Shown here in pieces: positions 16,482 to 24,454 of a DNA stretch of 50,087 bases. Numbering within the stretch: the stretch's first letter is position 1; each line of letters begins with the position of its first letter. Source of the DNA: Kiloniellaceae bacterium (GTDB lineage Bacteria; Pseudomonadota; Alphaproteobacteria; Kiloniellales; J153); the NCBI GenBank assembly GCA_021776135.1, contig JAJFGL010000018.1:1-50087 (forward strand). The letters are read 5' to 3'. The notes beneath the pieces were generated by a model, which was not told the DNA's origin, searched no databases, and saw only the letters and a program-made list of their open reading frames with translations. A program made the position numbers and the translations under genes.

Positions 16482-17378
16482 GTGAACATTAGCGAAGCCA
16501 TCGAGACGCCTTCCGGCAAGAGCGCCGGAGACGAGAATTTTCCGGTCGGTTCCTGGCTGCTGCCGGCGCACCTGCGGCCCCATGTCGCCGTCTTTTACCG
16601 CTTCGCCCGCGCCATCGACGATATCGCCGACAATCCGGATCTGAGCCCGGAGGACAAGATCGAGCGCTTGTCGCGCTTCGAGGCGGCGCTTAGCGGCGCC
16701 GAAACCGGGAACCCGGCCCTGGCGACCGCGCAACGTATGCGCGACAGCCTGGAGGAGACCGGGGTCGAGGCGCGCCATTGCCTGGACTTGATCGCCGCTT
16801 TCAAGCAGGACGCGGTCAAATCGCGCTATGACGACTGGGCTGAACTCTTGGGCTATTGCAAGATGTCCGCCAATCCGGTCGGGCGCTACCTGCTTGATCT
16901 CCACGGCGAGTCGGCCAGCGGCTATCCCTTCTCCGACGCCTTGTGCAGCGCCCTGCAGGTCCTCAATCACTTGCAGGATTGCCAGGACGACTACTTGACC
17001 ATGGACCGGGTCTATCTGCCGCTCCCTTGGCTCAAGTCGTCGGGGGTCGATGTGCGGGTGCTGCAACGCCGCTTCGCCACCCCCGGTTTGCGCCGGGTCC
17101 TGAACCTCTGCCTGGACGAGGTCGACGACCTCCTGATTATGGCGCGGCTTCTGCCTGAGCGTCTGTCCAGCCGTTCCCTGGCCATGGAATCCGCGGTCAT
17201 CCTGCGCCTGGCCCGCCGCTTGAGCGAACGCCTGCGCGAAAGCGATCCCCTGGCGGCGCGGGTTTCCTTAAGCCGCCTGGATTTCGTCTCCTGCGGCTTG
17301 CGCGGCATCGGCGCGGTCTGGCGGGAACGGCCCCGTTCGGGATCGGGACCGGTCAAAACGGCGCGTCTGGGCCGCTGA
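16482..17378 (+). CDS. hpnC: Squalene synthesis protein HpnC (hydroxysqualene synthase)
   Basis: A 298-residue all-helical prenyl-condensing protein. In the three-enzyme bacterial route HpnD makes presqualene diphosphate from two farnesyl diphosphates, HpnC turns it into hydroxysqualene, and HpnE reduces that to squalene. Features seen: an early FYRFARAIDDIADNP and the later NHLQDCQDDYL, both Asp-rich as in the squalene/phytoene synthase fold. The open frame reaches back to 16368 inside hpnB, but GTG 16482 has GAGG six bases upstream and gives the expected N-terminus before ENFPVGSWLLP. It lies eight bases before hpnD. Confidence 0.93.
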   Translation: MNISEAIETPSGKSAGDENFPVGSWLLPAHLRPHVAVFYRFARAIDDIADNPDLSPEDKIERLSRFEAALSGAETGNPALATAQRMRDSLEETGVEARHCLDLIAAFKQDAVKSRYDDWAELLGYCKMSANPVGRYLLDLHGESASGYPFSDALCSALQVLNHLQDCQDDYLTMDRVYLPLPWLKSSGVDVRVLQRRFATPGLRRVLNLCLDEVDDLLIMARLLPERLSSRSLAMESAVILRLARRLSERLRESDPLAARVSLSRLDFVSCGLRGIGAVWRERPRSGSGPVKTARLGR

Positions 17379-17386
17379 GATTGGCT

Positions 17387-18250
17387 ATGACGGACAGCGG
17401 CGCCATGGTTGAGGGTGCTTCCGCCCAGGATCGTGTCCGCGCCATCGTCGCCCGTTCCGGATCTTCGTTTCTCTGGGGTATGCGGATTTTACCGCCTTAC
17501 CGCCGCGACGCCATGTATGCGATCTATGCCTTTTGCCGCGAGGTCGACGATGCCGCCGACGAACCGGATACGCCGGAAAACAAGTTGGCGAAGCTGGCCG
17601 GCTGGCGGCGCGAAATAGCGCGGCTTTACGCCGGCAGTCCGCTGGACCCGGTGGCGCGCGCGTTGCAGGGGCCGGTGGCCGAGTTCTCCCTGCCGGCGGA
17701 AGAATTCCTGGCGGTGATCGAAGGCATGGAGATGGACGTGCGCAGCACCATCGTCGCCCCGTCCTTCGAGGTCTTCACCTTGTATTGCCGCCGGGTGGCG
17801 GGCGCGGTCGGCATGTTGTCGATCCGCGTCTTCGGAGATACCAGCGCGGCGGCGCAAGAACTTGCCGTGGTTCAAGGCGAGGCCCTGCAGATCGTCAATG
17901 TCCTGCGCGACGTGGCCGAGGATGCCGAACGCGGACGCCTGTATCTGCCCGGCGTCCTGCTGGCCAAGCATGGCATGGCCGGCCTGGAACCCAAGGCGGT
18001 TGTGGATCATCCCGGCTTGGCGGCGGCCTGCGCCGAGCTCGCGGACATGGCCAGAAGCCGCTTCGCGCGCGCCCACGAGTTGCTGGCCCGCTGCGACCGG
18101 CGGCGCTTGCGCCCGGCCCGCCTCATGCTGGAGACCTATGGCCGCATCCTGGCGCGGCTCGAAGCGCGTGGCTGGGACCGCCCGCGCGAGGCGGTCCGCT
18201 TGTCGCGCCCCGAAAAGCTCTGGGTCGCGCTCCGCTGCCTGATTTTCTAA
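17387..18250 (+). CDS. hpnD: Presqualene diphosphate synthase HpnD
   Basis: A 287-residue squalene/phytoene synthase family enzyme that condenses two farnesyl diphosphates to presqualene diphosphate at the membrane. Typical features are SSFLWGMRILPPYRRDAM, the first Asp-rich motif YAFCREVDDAADEP, and the second region EALQIVNVLRDVAEDAERGRLYLP. TTG 17381 is a possible alternative start in the same frame. The gene follows hpnC by eight bases and is separated from hpnE by about 290 bases of repeats, which may lower or uncouple expression of the downstream genes. Confidence 0.94.
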   Translation: MTDSGAMVEGASAQDRVRAIVARSGSSFLWGMRILPPYRRDAMYAIYAFCREVDDAADEPDTPENKLAKLAGWRREIARLYAGSPLDPVARALQGPVAEFSLPAEEFLAVIEGMEMDVRSTIVAPSFEVFTLYCRRVAGAVGMLSIRVFGDTSAAAQELAVVQGEALQIVNVLRDVAEDAERGRLYLPGVLLAKHGMAGLEPKAVVDHPGLAAACAELADMARSRFARAHELLARCDRRRLRPARLMLETYGRILARLEARGWDRPREAVRLSRPEKLWVALRCLIF

Positions 18251-18277
18251 AGACGATCGCGCGCGATGCAAGTAAGG

Positions 18278-18315
18278 CCCCCCCACCCTAACCCTCCCCC
18301 TCAAGGGGGCAGGGG
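18278..18315 (-). repeat. Family A repeat unit between hpnD and hpnE
   Basis: A single unit in the reverse orientation: the C-rich tail CCCCCCCACCCTAA precedes the hairpin core. It starts 28 bases after the hpnD stop. Together with the family C pair that follows it fills the gap to hpnE. Confidence 0.8.
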
Positions 18316-18366
18316 AGTCGCGTGTGCAAAGATCACGCCTGACACATGGCTTGGATTATCGCGGTT

Positions 18367-18449
18367 GCGTCCTTCGACAAGCTCAGGATGAGGACATTTT
18401 TTTATGCCACCCAAGATCATCCTCATCCTGAGCTTGTCGAAGGACGCAC
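18367..18449. repeat. Family C inverted repeat pair between hpnD and hpnE
   Basis: The arms GCGTCCTTCGACAAGCTCAG and CTGAGCTTGTCGAAGGACGC are exact reverse complements of one another over at least 25 bases, separated by about 30 bases. The RNA would fold into a very stable hairpin inside the hpn transcript. Confidence 0.88.
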
Positions 18450-18543
18450 TGGTGGAACTGCCGCACCCTATGCGATTGCCCTCCCCGACGAGGAAGAGCC
18501 GGGGTGAGGGACCGGGCCCGATGCCCGGTCTGGTTCCACCCCC

Positions 18544-19818
18544 ATGACGCGGGTTCATATCGTGGGCGCCGGGATGGCCGGCTTGGCTTGCGCGGTGCAT
18601 CTGGCCGGGGCCGGGCGGGCGGCGACGCTTTACGAGGCCGCGGGCCAGGCGGGGGGACGGTGCCGGTCCTATTACGACCCGCAAATCGGCTGCACCCTCG
18701 ATAACGGCAATCACCTGTTGTTTTCGGCCAACCATGCGGCTCTCGATTATCTTGAGCGTATTGGCGCGCGCGATTCCCTGACCGGCCCGGCGCGCGCGGC
18801 CTTTCCGTTCCTGGACCTGCGCAGCGGCGAACGCTGGACCCTGCGCCCCAACGCCGGGCCCTTGCCGTGGTGGATACTTTCCGCCGCGCGGCGAATTCCC
18901 GGCACCGGGATAGCCGATTACCTGGGCGCCTGGCGCTTGGCTTGCGCCGGGCCGGAGGATACCGTCGCCGATTGCCTGACGCCGGGCGATGCCATGTGGG
19001 AACGCTTTTGGGAACCCTTGACCGTAGCCGCCCTCAACACCGCGCCAGAGGAAGCCTCGGCCCGCCTGCTGTGGCGCGTCCTGCGCGAGAGCTTCGCCAA
19101 GGGTGCGGCGTCCTGCCGGCCAATGATCGCGCGCGACAGCCTGACCGCCAGCCTGATCGATCCCGCCCTGGCTTACTTACGCGCCCAGGGCGTGGAGATT
19201 TGCTTTTCCCACCGTCTGCGCGCGCTTGAGTTTGAGGGGCAAGACGCCAAGGTTCTGGACTTCGGCGCCCGCAAGGTATCGCTCGCGCCTGGGGACCAGG
19301 TGGTTGCCGCCCTGCCGCCCGCCGCCGCCGCCGGGGTCTTGCCGGGGCTCGATGCTCCCCTGGACACGCGGCCGATCGTGAACGCCCATATTCGTTTGCC
19401 TGAACCGCCGCCTGGGGCGGGAAACGGCGATGTTTCCATCCTGGGGCTGATCGGCGGCACCGCCCAGTGGCTGTTCCGGCGCGGCGGGATCGCCAGCCTG
19501 ACGGTGAGCGCGGCGCAAAACCTGGCGGCGCGGCCGAGCGAGGACATCGCCGGGATAGTCTGGGCCGAAACCGCCCAGGCCCTGAAGCTTCCGGCCGTCC
19601 CCATGCCGCCGGTACGGGTGGTCAAGGAGCGCCGGGCGACATTCGCCCAGACCCCGGATGCGGTCCGCAAGCGCCCTGGGGCTCGGACCGGATGGCGAAA
19701 TGTCGCGCTGGCCGGGGATTGGACCGATACCGGCTATCCTGCGACCATAGAAAGCGCGGTCCGCTCGGGCCGGGCGGCGGCGGCTCTTGTCACGGAACGA
19801 TCACAGTCAACCCGCTGA
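18544..19818 (+). CDS. hpnE: Hydroxysqualene dehydroxylase HpnE
   Basis: A 424-residue FAD-dependent amine-oxidase/phytoene-desaturase-like protein that reduces hydroxysqualene to squalene. The N-terminal Rossmann motif is VHIVGAGMAGLACAVHLAGAG, followed by YEAAGQAGGRCRSYY, and the C-terminal FAD segment is VALAGDWTDTGYPATIESAVRSG. Length and gene order (after hpnC and hpnD, before shc) support the call. It lies about 290 bases downstream of hpnD across repeats and ends about 127 bases before shc, which has its own predicted promoter. Confidence 0.93.
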   Translation: MTRVHIVGAGMAGLACAVHLAGAGRAATLYEAAGQAGGRCRSYYDPQIGCTLDNGNHLLFSANHAALDYLERIGARDSLTGPARAAFPFLDLRSGERWTLRPNAGPLPWWILSAARRIPGTGIADYLGAWRLACAGPEDTVADCLTPGDAMWERFWEPLTVAALNTAPEEASARLLWRVLRESFAKGAASCRPMIARDSLTASLIDPALAYLRAQGVEICFSHRLRALEFEGQDAKVLDFGARKVSLAPGDQVVAALPPAAAAGVLPGLDAPLDTRPIVNAHIRLPEPPPGAGNGDVSILGLIGGTAQWLFRRGGIASLTVSAAQNLAARPSEDIAGIVWAETAQALKLPAVPMPPVRVVKERRATFAQTPDAVRKRPGARTGWRNVALAGDWTDTGYPATIESAVRSGRAAAALVTERSQSTR

Positions 19819-19857
19819 AACGTGATTGAAGCCGGGTTCTGGGTCAGGGGCTGGGGA

Positions 19858-19886
19858 TTGAACCCAAGGCTTTGTTCTACTATATT
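19858..19886 (+). promoter_or_regulatory. Predicted promoter of shc
   Basis: TTGAAC at 19858-19863 and TATATT at 19881-19886 are separated by exactly 17 bases and match the vegetative consensus at 4/6 and 5/6. The start would be near 19893, giving a leader of about 53 bases before the shc GTG at 19946. It allows shc and hpnG to be expressed apart from the squalene-synthesis genes. Confidence 0.55.
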
Positions 19887-19945
19887 TTTTCAACTGCTTT
19901 CATGCGATTTTTGGGTTTCCCACCCCCCCACAAACAGACAGTGCC

Positions 19946-21982
19946 GTGACCGACCGATTTTCGATGCTGAACTCACGCGGGGAAGACGGGCAAGCCGCCA
20001 GTCAAGCCGCCAGTCAAGCCGCCAGTGGGCCGGCGGATGTGGCTGGCTCGCGGGCGCGGGACTCCTTGATTGCCGAGCCCTCGGACCTGGACCGCCTGGT
20101 TGGCGATACCCGCGCCGCCCTGCGCGATCTGCAGCGCCCGGACGGGCATTGGGTTTTTGAGTTCGAAGCCGATGCCACGATCCCGGCCGAATACATCCTG
20201 CTGCGCGCCTTTCTGGGCGAGCCCGACGACCCGCGCGAGGCCAAGATCGCCAATTACCTGCGCGGCATACAGTCGGAAGACGGCGGCTGGCCCCTGTATT
20301 ACCAGGGCCACACCGATCTAAGCGCCACCATCAAGGCTTATTTCGCCCTCAAGATGACCGGCGACGACCCCGGCGCGGAACACATGTGCCGGGCGCGCGG
20401 CCTAATCCGCGCGCGGGGCGGCGCGGCGCAAGCCAATGTCTTTACCCGCATCATGCTGGCCTTGTTCGGACAGGTGCCCTGGCACGCGGTGCCGGAAATG
20501 CCGGTCGAGATCATGCTGCTGCCGCGCTGGTTTCCCTTTCACCTGTCGAAGGTTTCCTATTGGTCGCGCACGGTCATCGTGCCGCTGCTGATCCTGATGA
20601 CCGTGAAGCCGCAGGCGAAAAACCCGCGCGCCGTGCGCATCGACGAATTGTTCCTCCGCGACCCGGACGACGAGCGCTATCCCATGAATGCGACCGGCGA
20701 TGCCATGGGCGCCTTCTTCGCCGGTTTGAACAAGCTGTTGCGCACCACCAGCCGGTCTTTTCCCAAGGGCAGCCGGCGTTGGGCGATCGACAAGGCGGTC
20801 GAGTTCATGACCCCGCGTTTGAACGGCGACGATGGCATGGGCGGGATATTTCCGGCCATCGCCAATACGGTCATGGCCTTCGATGCCCTGGGCCGGCCCC
20901 AAGACGATCCCGACTATGCCATTGCCCGCCAAGCGGTCGAGAAGCTGCTGATAGAGCGCGGGCCCGACAAGATGTACTGCCAACCCTGCCTATCGCCGGT
21001 CTGGGATACCTGCCTCGCCGCCCACGCCATGTTGGAGGCGGGCGAAGACCCGGACGGTGTCGCCATGCAGGGCGCCATCGATTGGATGCTGGAGCGCGAG
21101 ATTGCCGAGACCCAGGGGGACTGGTCTTGGCGGCGGCCCGGCCTGCCGCCGGGCGGCTGGGCGTTTCAGTACCGCAACGATTATTACCCCGACGTCGACG
21201 ACACGGCGGTCGTGGTCATGGCGCTTGAGCGGACCGGCGACCCACGCTGCCGCCCGGCGATCGAGCGGGCGACCGACTGGATACTGGGCATGCAAAGCAG
21301 TAACGGCGGCTGGGGCGCCTTCGACGCCGAGAACGAATACTACTACATGAACCATATCCCCTTCGCCGACCATGGCGCGTTGTTGGACCCGCCGACCGTG
21401 GACGTGACCGCGCGCTGCATTTCCATGCTGGCGCAGCTCGGTTTCGGGCGCGATCATCAGGCGATTCGCCGGGGTTTGGATTTCCTGCGCCGGGAGCAGG
21501 AAGCCGACGGTTCCTGGTTCGGCCGCTGGGGCGTGAACTACATTTACGGCACCTGGTCGGCCCTATGCGCCTTCAATGCCTGCGAGGACGATCTTTCGGC
21601 CCCGCATATTCGTAAGGCGGCCGCGTTTCTGAAGTCTTGGCAAAAGCCCGATGGCGGCTGGGGCGAGGACTGCGCGACCTACTGGCAGGAAAACCGGGGC
21701 ACCGTCAAAGCCTCGACCGCCTCGCAAACCGCTTGGGCCTTGTTGGGTCTCATGGCGGCGGGCGAGGTCGGGAGCGAGGCCGTGCGCCGGGGCGTCGCCT
21801 TCCTCGAACAAGCGCCGCGCGACGGCGCCAAGTGGCGCGAGAAGTGGTACACGGGCATCGGCTTTCCGCGCGTGTTCTATCTGAACTATCACGGTTACAG
21901 CGCTTACTTCCCGCTGTGGGCCCTGGCCCGCTACCGCAACCTGCGCCAAGCCAACAACGCCCGCGTGCGATTCGGGATGTGA
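19946..21982 (+). CDS. shc: Squalene-hopene cyclase
   Basis: A 678-residue class II terpene cyclase that folds squalene into hopene and hopanol on the cytoplasmic membrane. The protonating DxDD motif is Asp416-Val-Asp-Asp419 in YPDVDDTAVV, and QW motifs are repeated throughout (for example QSEDGGWPLYYQG, QSSNGGWGAFD, QEADGSWFGRWG, QKPDGGWGED). An unusual feature is the N-terminus: a 12-base unit CAAGCCGCCAGT occurs three times in tandem at 19991-20026, giving QAAS QAAS QAAS, so this part may vary in length between strains. The start is GTG 19946. The stop overlaps the hpnG start by four bases. Confidence 0.96.
   Translation: MTDRFSMLNSRGEDGQAASQAASQAASGPADVAGSRARDSLIAEPSDLDRLVGDTRAALRDLQRPDGHWVFEFEADATIPAEYILLRAFLGEPDDPREAKIANYLRGIQSEDGGWPLYYQGHTDLSATIKAYFALKMTGDDPGAEHMCRARGLIRARGGAAQANVFTRIMLALFGQVPWHAVPEMPVEIMLLPRWFPFHLSKVSYWSRTVIVPLLILMTVKPQAKNPRAVRIDELFLRDPDDERYPMNATGDAMGAFFAGLNKLLRTTSRSFPKGSRRWAIDKAVEFMTPRLNGDDGMGGIFPAIANTVMAFDALGRPQDDPDYAIARQAVEKLLIERGPDKMYCQPCLSPVWDTCLAAHAMLEAGEDPDGVAMQGAIDWMLEREIAETQGDWSWRRPGLPPGGWAFQYRNDYYPDVDDTAVVVMALERTGDPRCRPAIERATDWILGMQSSNGGWGAFDAENEYYYMNHIPFADHGALLDPPTVDVTARCISMLAQLGFGRDHQAIRRGLDFLRREQEADGSWFGRWGVNYIYGTWSALCAFNACEDDLSAPHIRKAAAFLKSWQKPDGGWGEDCATYWQENRGTVKASTASQTAWALLGLMAAGEVGSEAVRRGVAFLEQAPRDGAKWREKWYTGIGFPRVFYLNYHGYSAYFPLWALARYRNLRQANNARVRFGM
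19991..20026 (+). repeat. Triple 12-bp tandem repeat in shc
   Basis: Three exact, adjacent copies of CAAGCCGCCAGT at 19991-20002, 20003-20014 and 20015-20026. They keep the reading frame (Gln-Ala-Ala-Ser each) and lie in the non-catalytic N-terminal extension of the cyclase. Confidence 0.9.
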
Positions 21983-22671
21983 CCGCGGGCATTGCCTTCG
22001 TTACCGGGCTGCGGGCTGAATCCAAAATAATCGAAACGGCCGCGAAAAGCGCGCGCCGCACCGCCTTCGTCGCCTGTGCCGGCGCCGATGCCGGCCGGGC
22101 GCAAGACGCCGCCGCGCGCTTGATCGGGCAAGGGGCGGAGGCCGTCGTCAGCTTTGGCCTTTGTGGCGGGCTCGACCCCGAATTGCGGCCCGGGGCGCTG
22201 ATTCTGGCCGAGTCGGTGACCGACCTGGACGGTGAGTGTTTCGGCGCCGACACGGTGTGGCGGCCGCGAATGCTTGACCGCCTTCAGGCGGCGGGCGTCA
22301 TGGCCTTGGGCGGCAGCCTGCTGGGCTGTGGCCACGCGGTCGCCTCTGTTACGGAAAAGCAACGCTTGCACCGCACTCTGGACGCGGCCGCGGTCGATAT
22401 GGAATCTCACGGCATCGCCCGCGCGGCGGCCAGGGCCGGGGTGCCGTTCCTGGCCTTGCGCGCGGTCGCCGACCCGGCGGCGCGCAGCTTGCCTCAGGCG
22501 GCCCTGACGGCCATGGGTCCGGACGGCGGCCTGCGCCGGGGGGCGGTCGCCGGCGCCTTGCTGAGCCGTCCCTGGGAGATCGTGGCGATGATCCGTTTAG
22601 GCGGCGAAGCCCGGCGCGCCTTCGCGGCCCTGGAGTGCGCGGCGGGCGCGTTACTCGGCGGCGAATGGTAG
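21979..22671 (+). CDS. hpnG: Hopanoid-associated phosphorylase HpnG
   Basis: A 230-residue protein of the nucleoside phosphorylase/MTAN fold. In hopanoid synthesis HpnG removes adenine from adenosylhopane made by HpnH, giving a ribosyl-type hopane. Family features: a GLRAES start segment, SFGLCGGLDPELRPGALILAE, and VDMESHGIARAAARAGVPFLALRAVAD, where the Glu/Asp contact nucleoside ribose and base in relatives. GTG 21979 overlaps the shc stop (GTGA), so the two are translationally coupled; the longer open frame from 21637 overlaps shc and is not used. Confidence 0.9.
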   Translation: MTAGIAFVTGLRAESKIIETAAKSARRTAFVACAGADAGRAQDAAARLIGQGAEAVVSFGLCGGLDPELRPGALILAESVTDLDGECFGADTVWRPRMLDRLQAAGVMALGGSLLGCGHAVASVTEKQRLHRTLDAAAVDMESHGIARAAARAGVPFLALRAVADPAARSLPQAALTAMGPDGGLRRGAVAGALLSRPWEIVAMIRLGGEARRAFAALECAAGALLGGEW

Positions 22672-22679
22672 TGCCGGTC

Positions 22680-22766
22680 CGCATCCTTCGGCAAGCTCAG
22701 GACTAGGCTGTTTTAGGTTGAGGGAAGTTTCTGATTTCCTCATGCTGAGCTTGTCGAAGTACGAGG
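22680..22766. repeat. Family C repeat pair left of the GIY-YIG gene
   Basis: A slightly diverged arm CATCCTTCGGCAAGCTCAGG and its inverted partner CTCATGCTGAGCTTGTCGAAG, about 35 bases apart. With 23101-23197 it brackets the GIY-YIG gene. Confidence 0.82.
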
Positions 22767-22813
22767 AAATCAGGCCGCCCTATGGCGGCCCATGCGATTG
22801 GGAATCGAGGCCT

Positions 22814-23128
22814 GTGAGTGCATATGTCTATATTCTGGTTTGCTCGGACGGACGATACTATGTCGGTTCGGCACGCGATGGTCTTGAGCGGCGCGTTGCC
22901 GAACACAATGCCGGGACATATGGTGGCTTCACCAAATCGCGCCGTCCGGTCGAACTTGTCTACCATCAGGAGTTTGACCGGAATACTGATGCAATAGCAG
23001 CGGAGCAACGCCTAAAAGGCTGGAGCCGGGCCAAGAAGAAAGCTCTGATAGACGGGGATTTCGATTCCCTCTCACGTCTTGCCAAGAACCGGACCGAGCA
23101 CCCTCGTCCTTCGACAAGCTCAGGATGA
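22814..23128 (+). CDS. GIY-YIG domain nuclease-like protein
   Basis: A 104-residue single-domain protein of the UPF0213/YhbQ-like GIY-YIG group. The diagnostic strands are YVYILVCSDGRYYVGSA (YIL...YVG), followed by the Arg in LERRVAEHNAG and the Glu in AEQRLKGWSRAKKKALI. It has the residues for a metal-dependent DNA cut, but cellular roles of such small members are little known. The GTG start at 22814 gives a normal N-terminus; the frame extends upstream only into repeat sequence. The last seven to nine codons, RPSTSSG, are read through a family C repeat arm, so the repeat supplies the stop codon. The gene sits between hpnG and hpnH, with a family C pair on either side. Confidence 0.85.
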   Translation: MSAYVYILVCSDGRYYVGSARDGLERRVAEHNAGTYGGFTKSRRPVELVYHQEFDRNTDAIAAEQRLKGWSRAKKKALIDGDFDSLSRLAKNRTEHPRPSTSSG

Positions 23129-23197
23129 GGGTGTTCTCCCAATTACCTCATGCTGAGCTTCCTCATCCCGAGCCTGTCGAGGGACGAAGCACGAGGG
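23101..23197. repeat. Family C repeat cluster right of the GIY-YIG gene
   Basis: An arm GTCCTTCGACAAGCTCAGGA overlapping the end of the GIY-YIG gene, followed by two reverse-oriented partial arms, CTCATGCTGAGCTTC and CTCATCCCGAGCCTGTCG. The three arms suggest two nested insertions or a duplication. It ends about 20 bases before the hpnH stop codon. Confidence 0.82.
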
Positions 23198-23219
23198 CGG
23201 GGCCGTTGCCGAGATTGAA

Positions 23220-24374
23220 CTACTCGGCGGCGGCTGAGGTTTTCTTGCCGGTTTCGTTCTTACTATCGGCGGGCTTGGCCGATACAGCTTCGGAAACCAG
23301 GCGGTCGAAGATGAACTCGGCCGGGCGCTGCTTGGCCAGGGAGATGTCGGGCGCCTTGGGGCCATCGGTGCGCACGCCGCGCAAAAAGACCTTCAGCGCT
23401 TTCAAGGGATGCTTAACCGTCTCGTTGACGGCGGTCGGCTCATAGCCGCAATGGACCATGCAGTTGGCGCACTTCTCATAGTTGCCGGTGCCGTAGCTTT
23501 CCCAGTCGGTCTCCTCCATCAGGGCCTTGAAGGTCTTCACGTAGCCTTCGTTAAGCAGGTAGCAGGGCCGCTGCCAGCCGAAGATGTTGCGCGTCGGGTT
23601 GCCCCAGGGCGTGCAGTGGTATTCCTGATTGCCGGCCAGGAAGTCGAGGAACAGGCTGGACTGCGAAAACACCCACTTCTTGCCCTTGCCGCGGCGGAAG
23701 ACCTCGCGGAACAAATCGCTGGTCTGATGGCGGCTGAGGAAGTGTTCCTGGTCGGGCGCGCGCTCATAGGCATAGCCGGGGGAGACGGTGATGCCCTCGA
23801 TGCCGAGTTCGCTGATATAATCGAAAAACGCCGCGACCTTATCCGCCTTGGCGTTATTGAACAGGGTGCAGTTGATGTTGACGCGGAAACCGGCGTCCTT
23901 GACCAGGCGGATGGCCTTGACCGCGCGCGCGAAGACGCCCTTTTGATCGACCGCGCGGTCGTGCTCTTCCTCCAAGCCGTCCAGATGGATTGAAAATGTG
24001 AGATAGGGGCTGGGCTTGAAGAGGTGCAGCTTCTTTTCCAGCAGCAAGGCGTTGGTGCAGAGATAGACGAACTTCTTGCGCTTGACGATTTCGGCCACGA
24101 TTTCGCCCATCTCCTTGTGGAGCAGGGGCTCGCCGCCGGGAATCGAGACGATGGGCGCGCCGCACTCCTCGACCGCTTCGATACACTCGGCGAGCGAAAG
24201 GCGGCGGTTCAGAATCTCCGCCGGGTAGTCGATCTTGCCGCAGCCCGGACAGGCCAGATTGCAGCGGAACAAGGGCTCCAGCATCAAAACCAGCGGGTAG
24301 CGCGCGCGTCCGCTCAGGCGTTGCTTGAGGATATAGGCGCCGACGCGCACTTGCTGATTTAGTGGAACGGACAC
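23220..24374 (-). CDS. hpnH: Adenosyl-hopene transferase HpnH (radical SAM)
   Basis: A 384-residue radical SAM enzyme that joins the 5'-deoxyadenosyl group to hopene, giving adenosylhopane, the first step of C35 hopanoid synthesis. The iron-sulfur motif CxxxCxxC is Cys38, Cys42 and Cys45 in FRCNLACPGCGKID. Also present are SIPGGEPLLH and a C-terminal region with three clustered cysteines (CANCMVHCGYEP) typical of HpnH. The start is GTG 24374, with AGAGG about seven bases upstream. It is the third gene of a minus-strand run (nucleotidyltransferase, hpnA, hpnH), facing the shc/hpnG operon. Confidence 0.95.
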   Translation of the reverse strand: MSVPLNQQVRVGAYILKQRLSGRARYPLVLMLEPLFRCNLACPGCGKIDYPAEILNRRLSLAECIEAVEECGAPIVSIPGGEPLLHKEMGEIVAEIVKRKKFVYLCTNALLLEKKLHLFKPSPYLTFSIHLDGLEEEHDRAVDQKGVFARAVKAIRLVKDAGFRVNINCTLFNNAKADKVAAFFDYISELGIEGITVSPGYAYERAPDQEHFLSRHQTSDLFREVFRRGKGKKWVFSQSSLFLDFLAGNQEYHCTPWGNPTRNIFGWQRPCYLLNEGYVKTFKALMEETDWESYGTGNYEKCANCMVHCGYEPTAVNETVKHPLKALKVFLRGVRTDGPKAPDISLAKQRPAEFIFDRLVSEAVSAKPADSKNETGKKTSAAAE

Positions 24375-24454
24375 TGGCGGCCTCTTGAAAAATTGCTGTA
24401 AGGGATCCCCTGGCGCTCATATTTAGGCCCATTGGCCCACGATTCCAAGGGATA

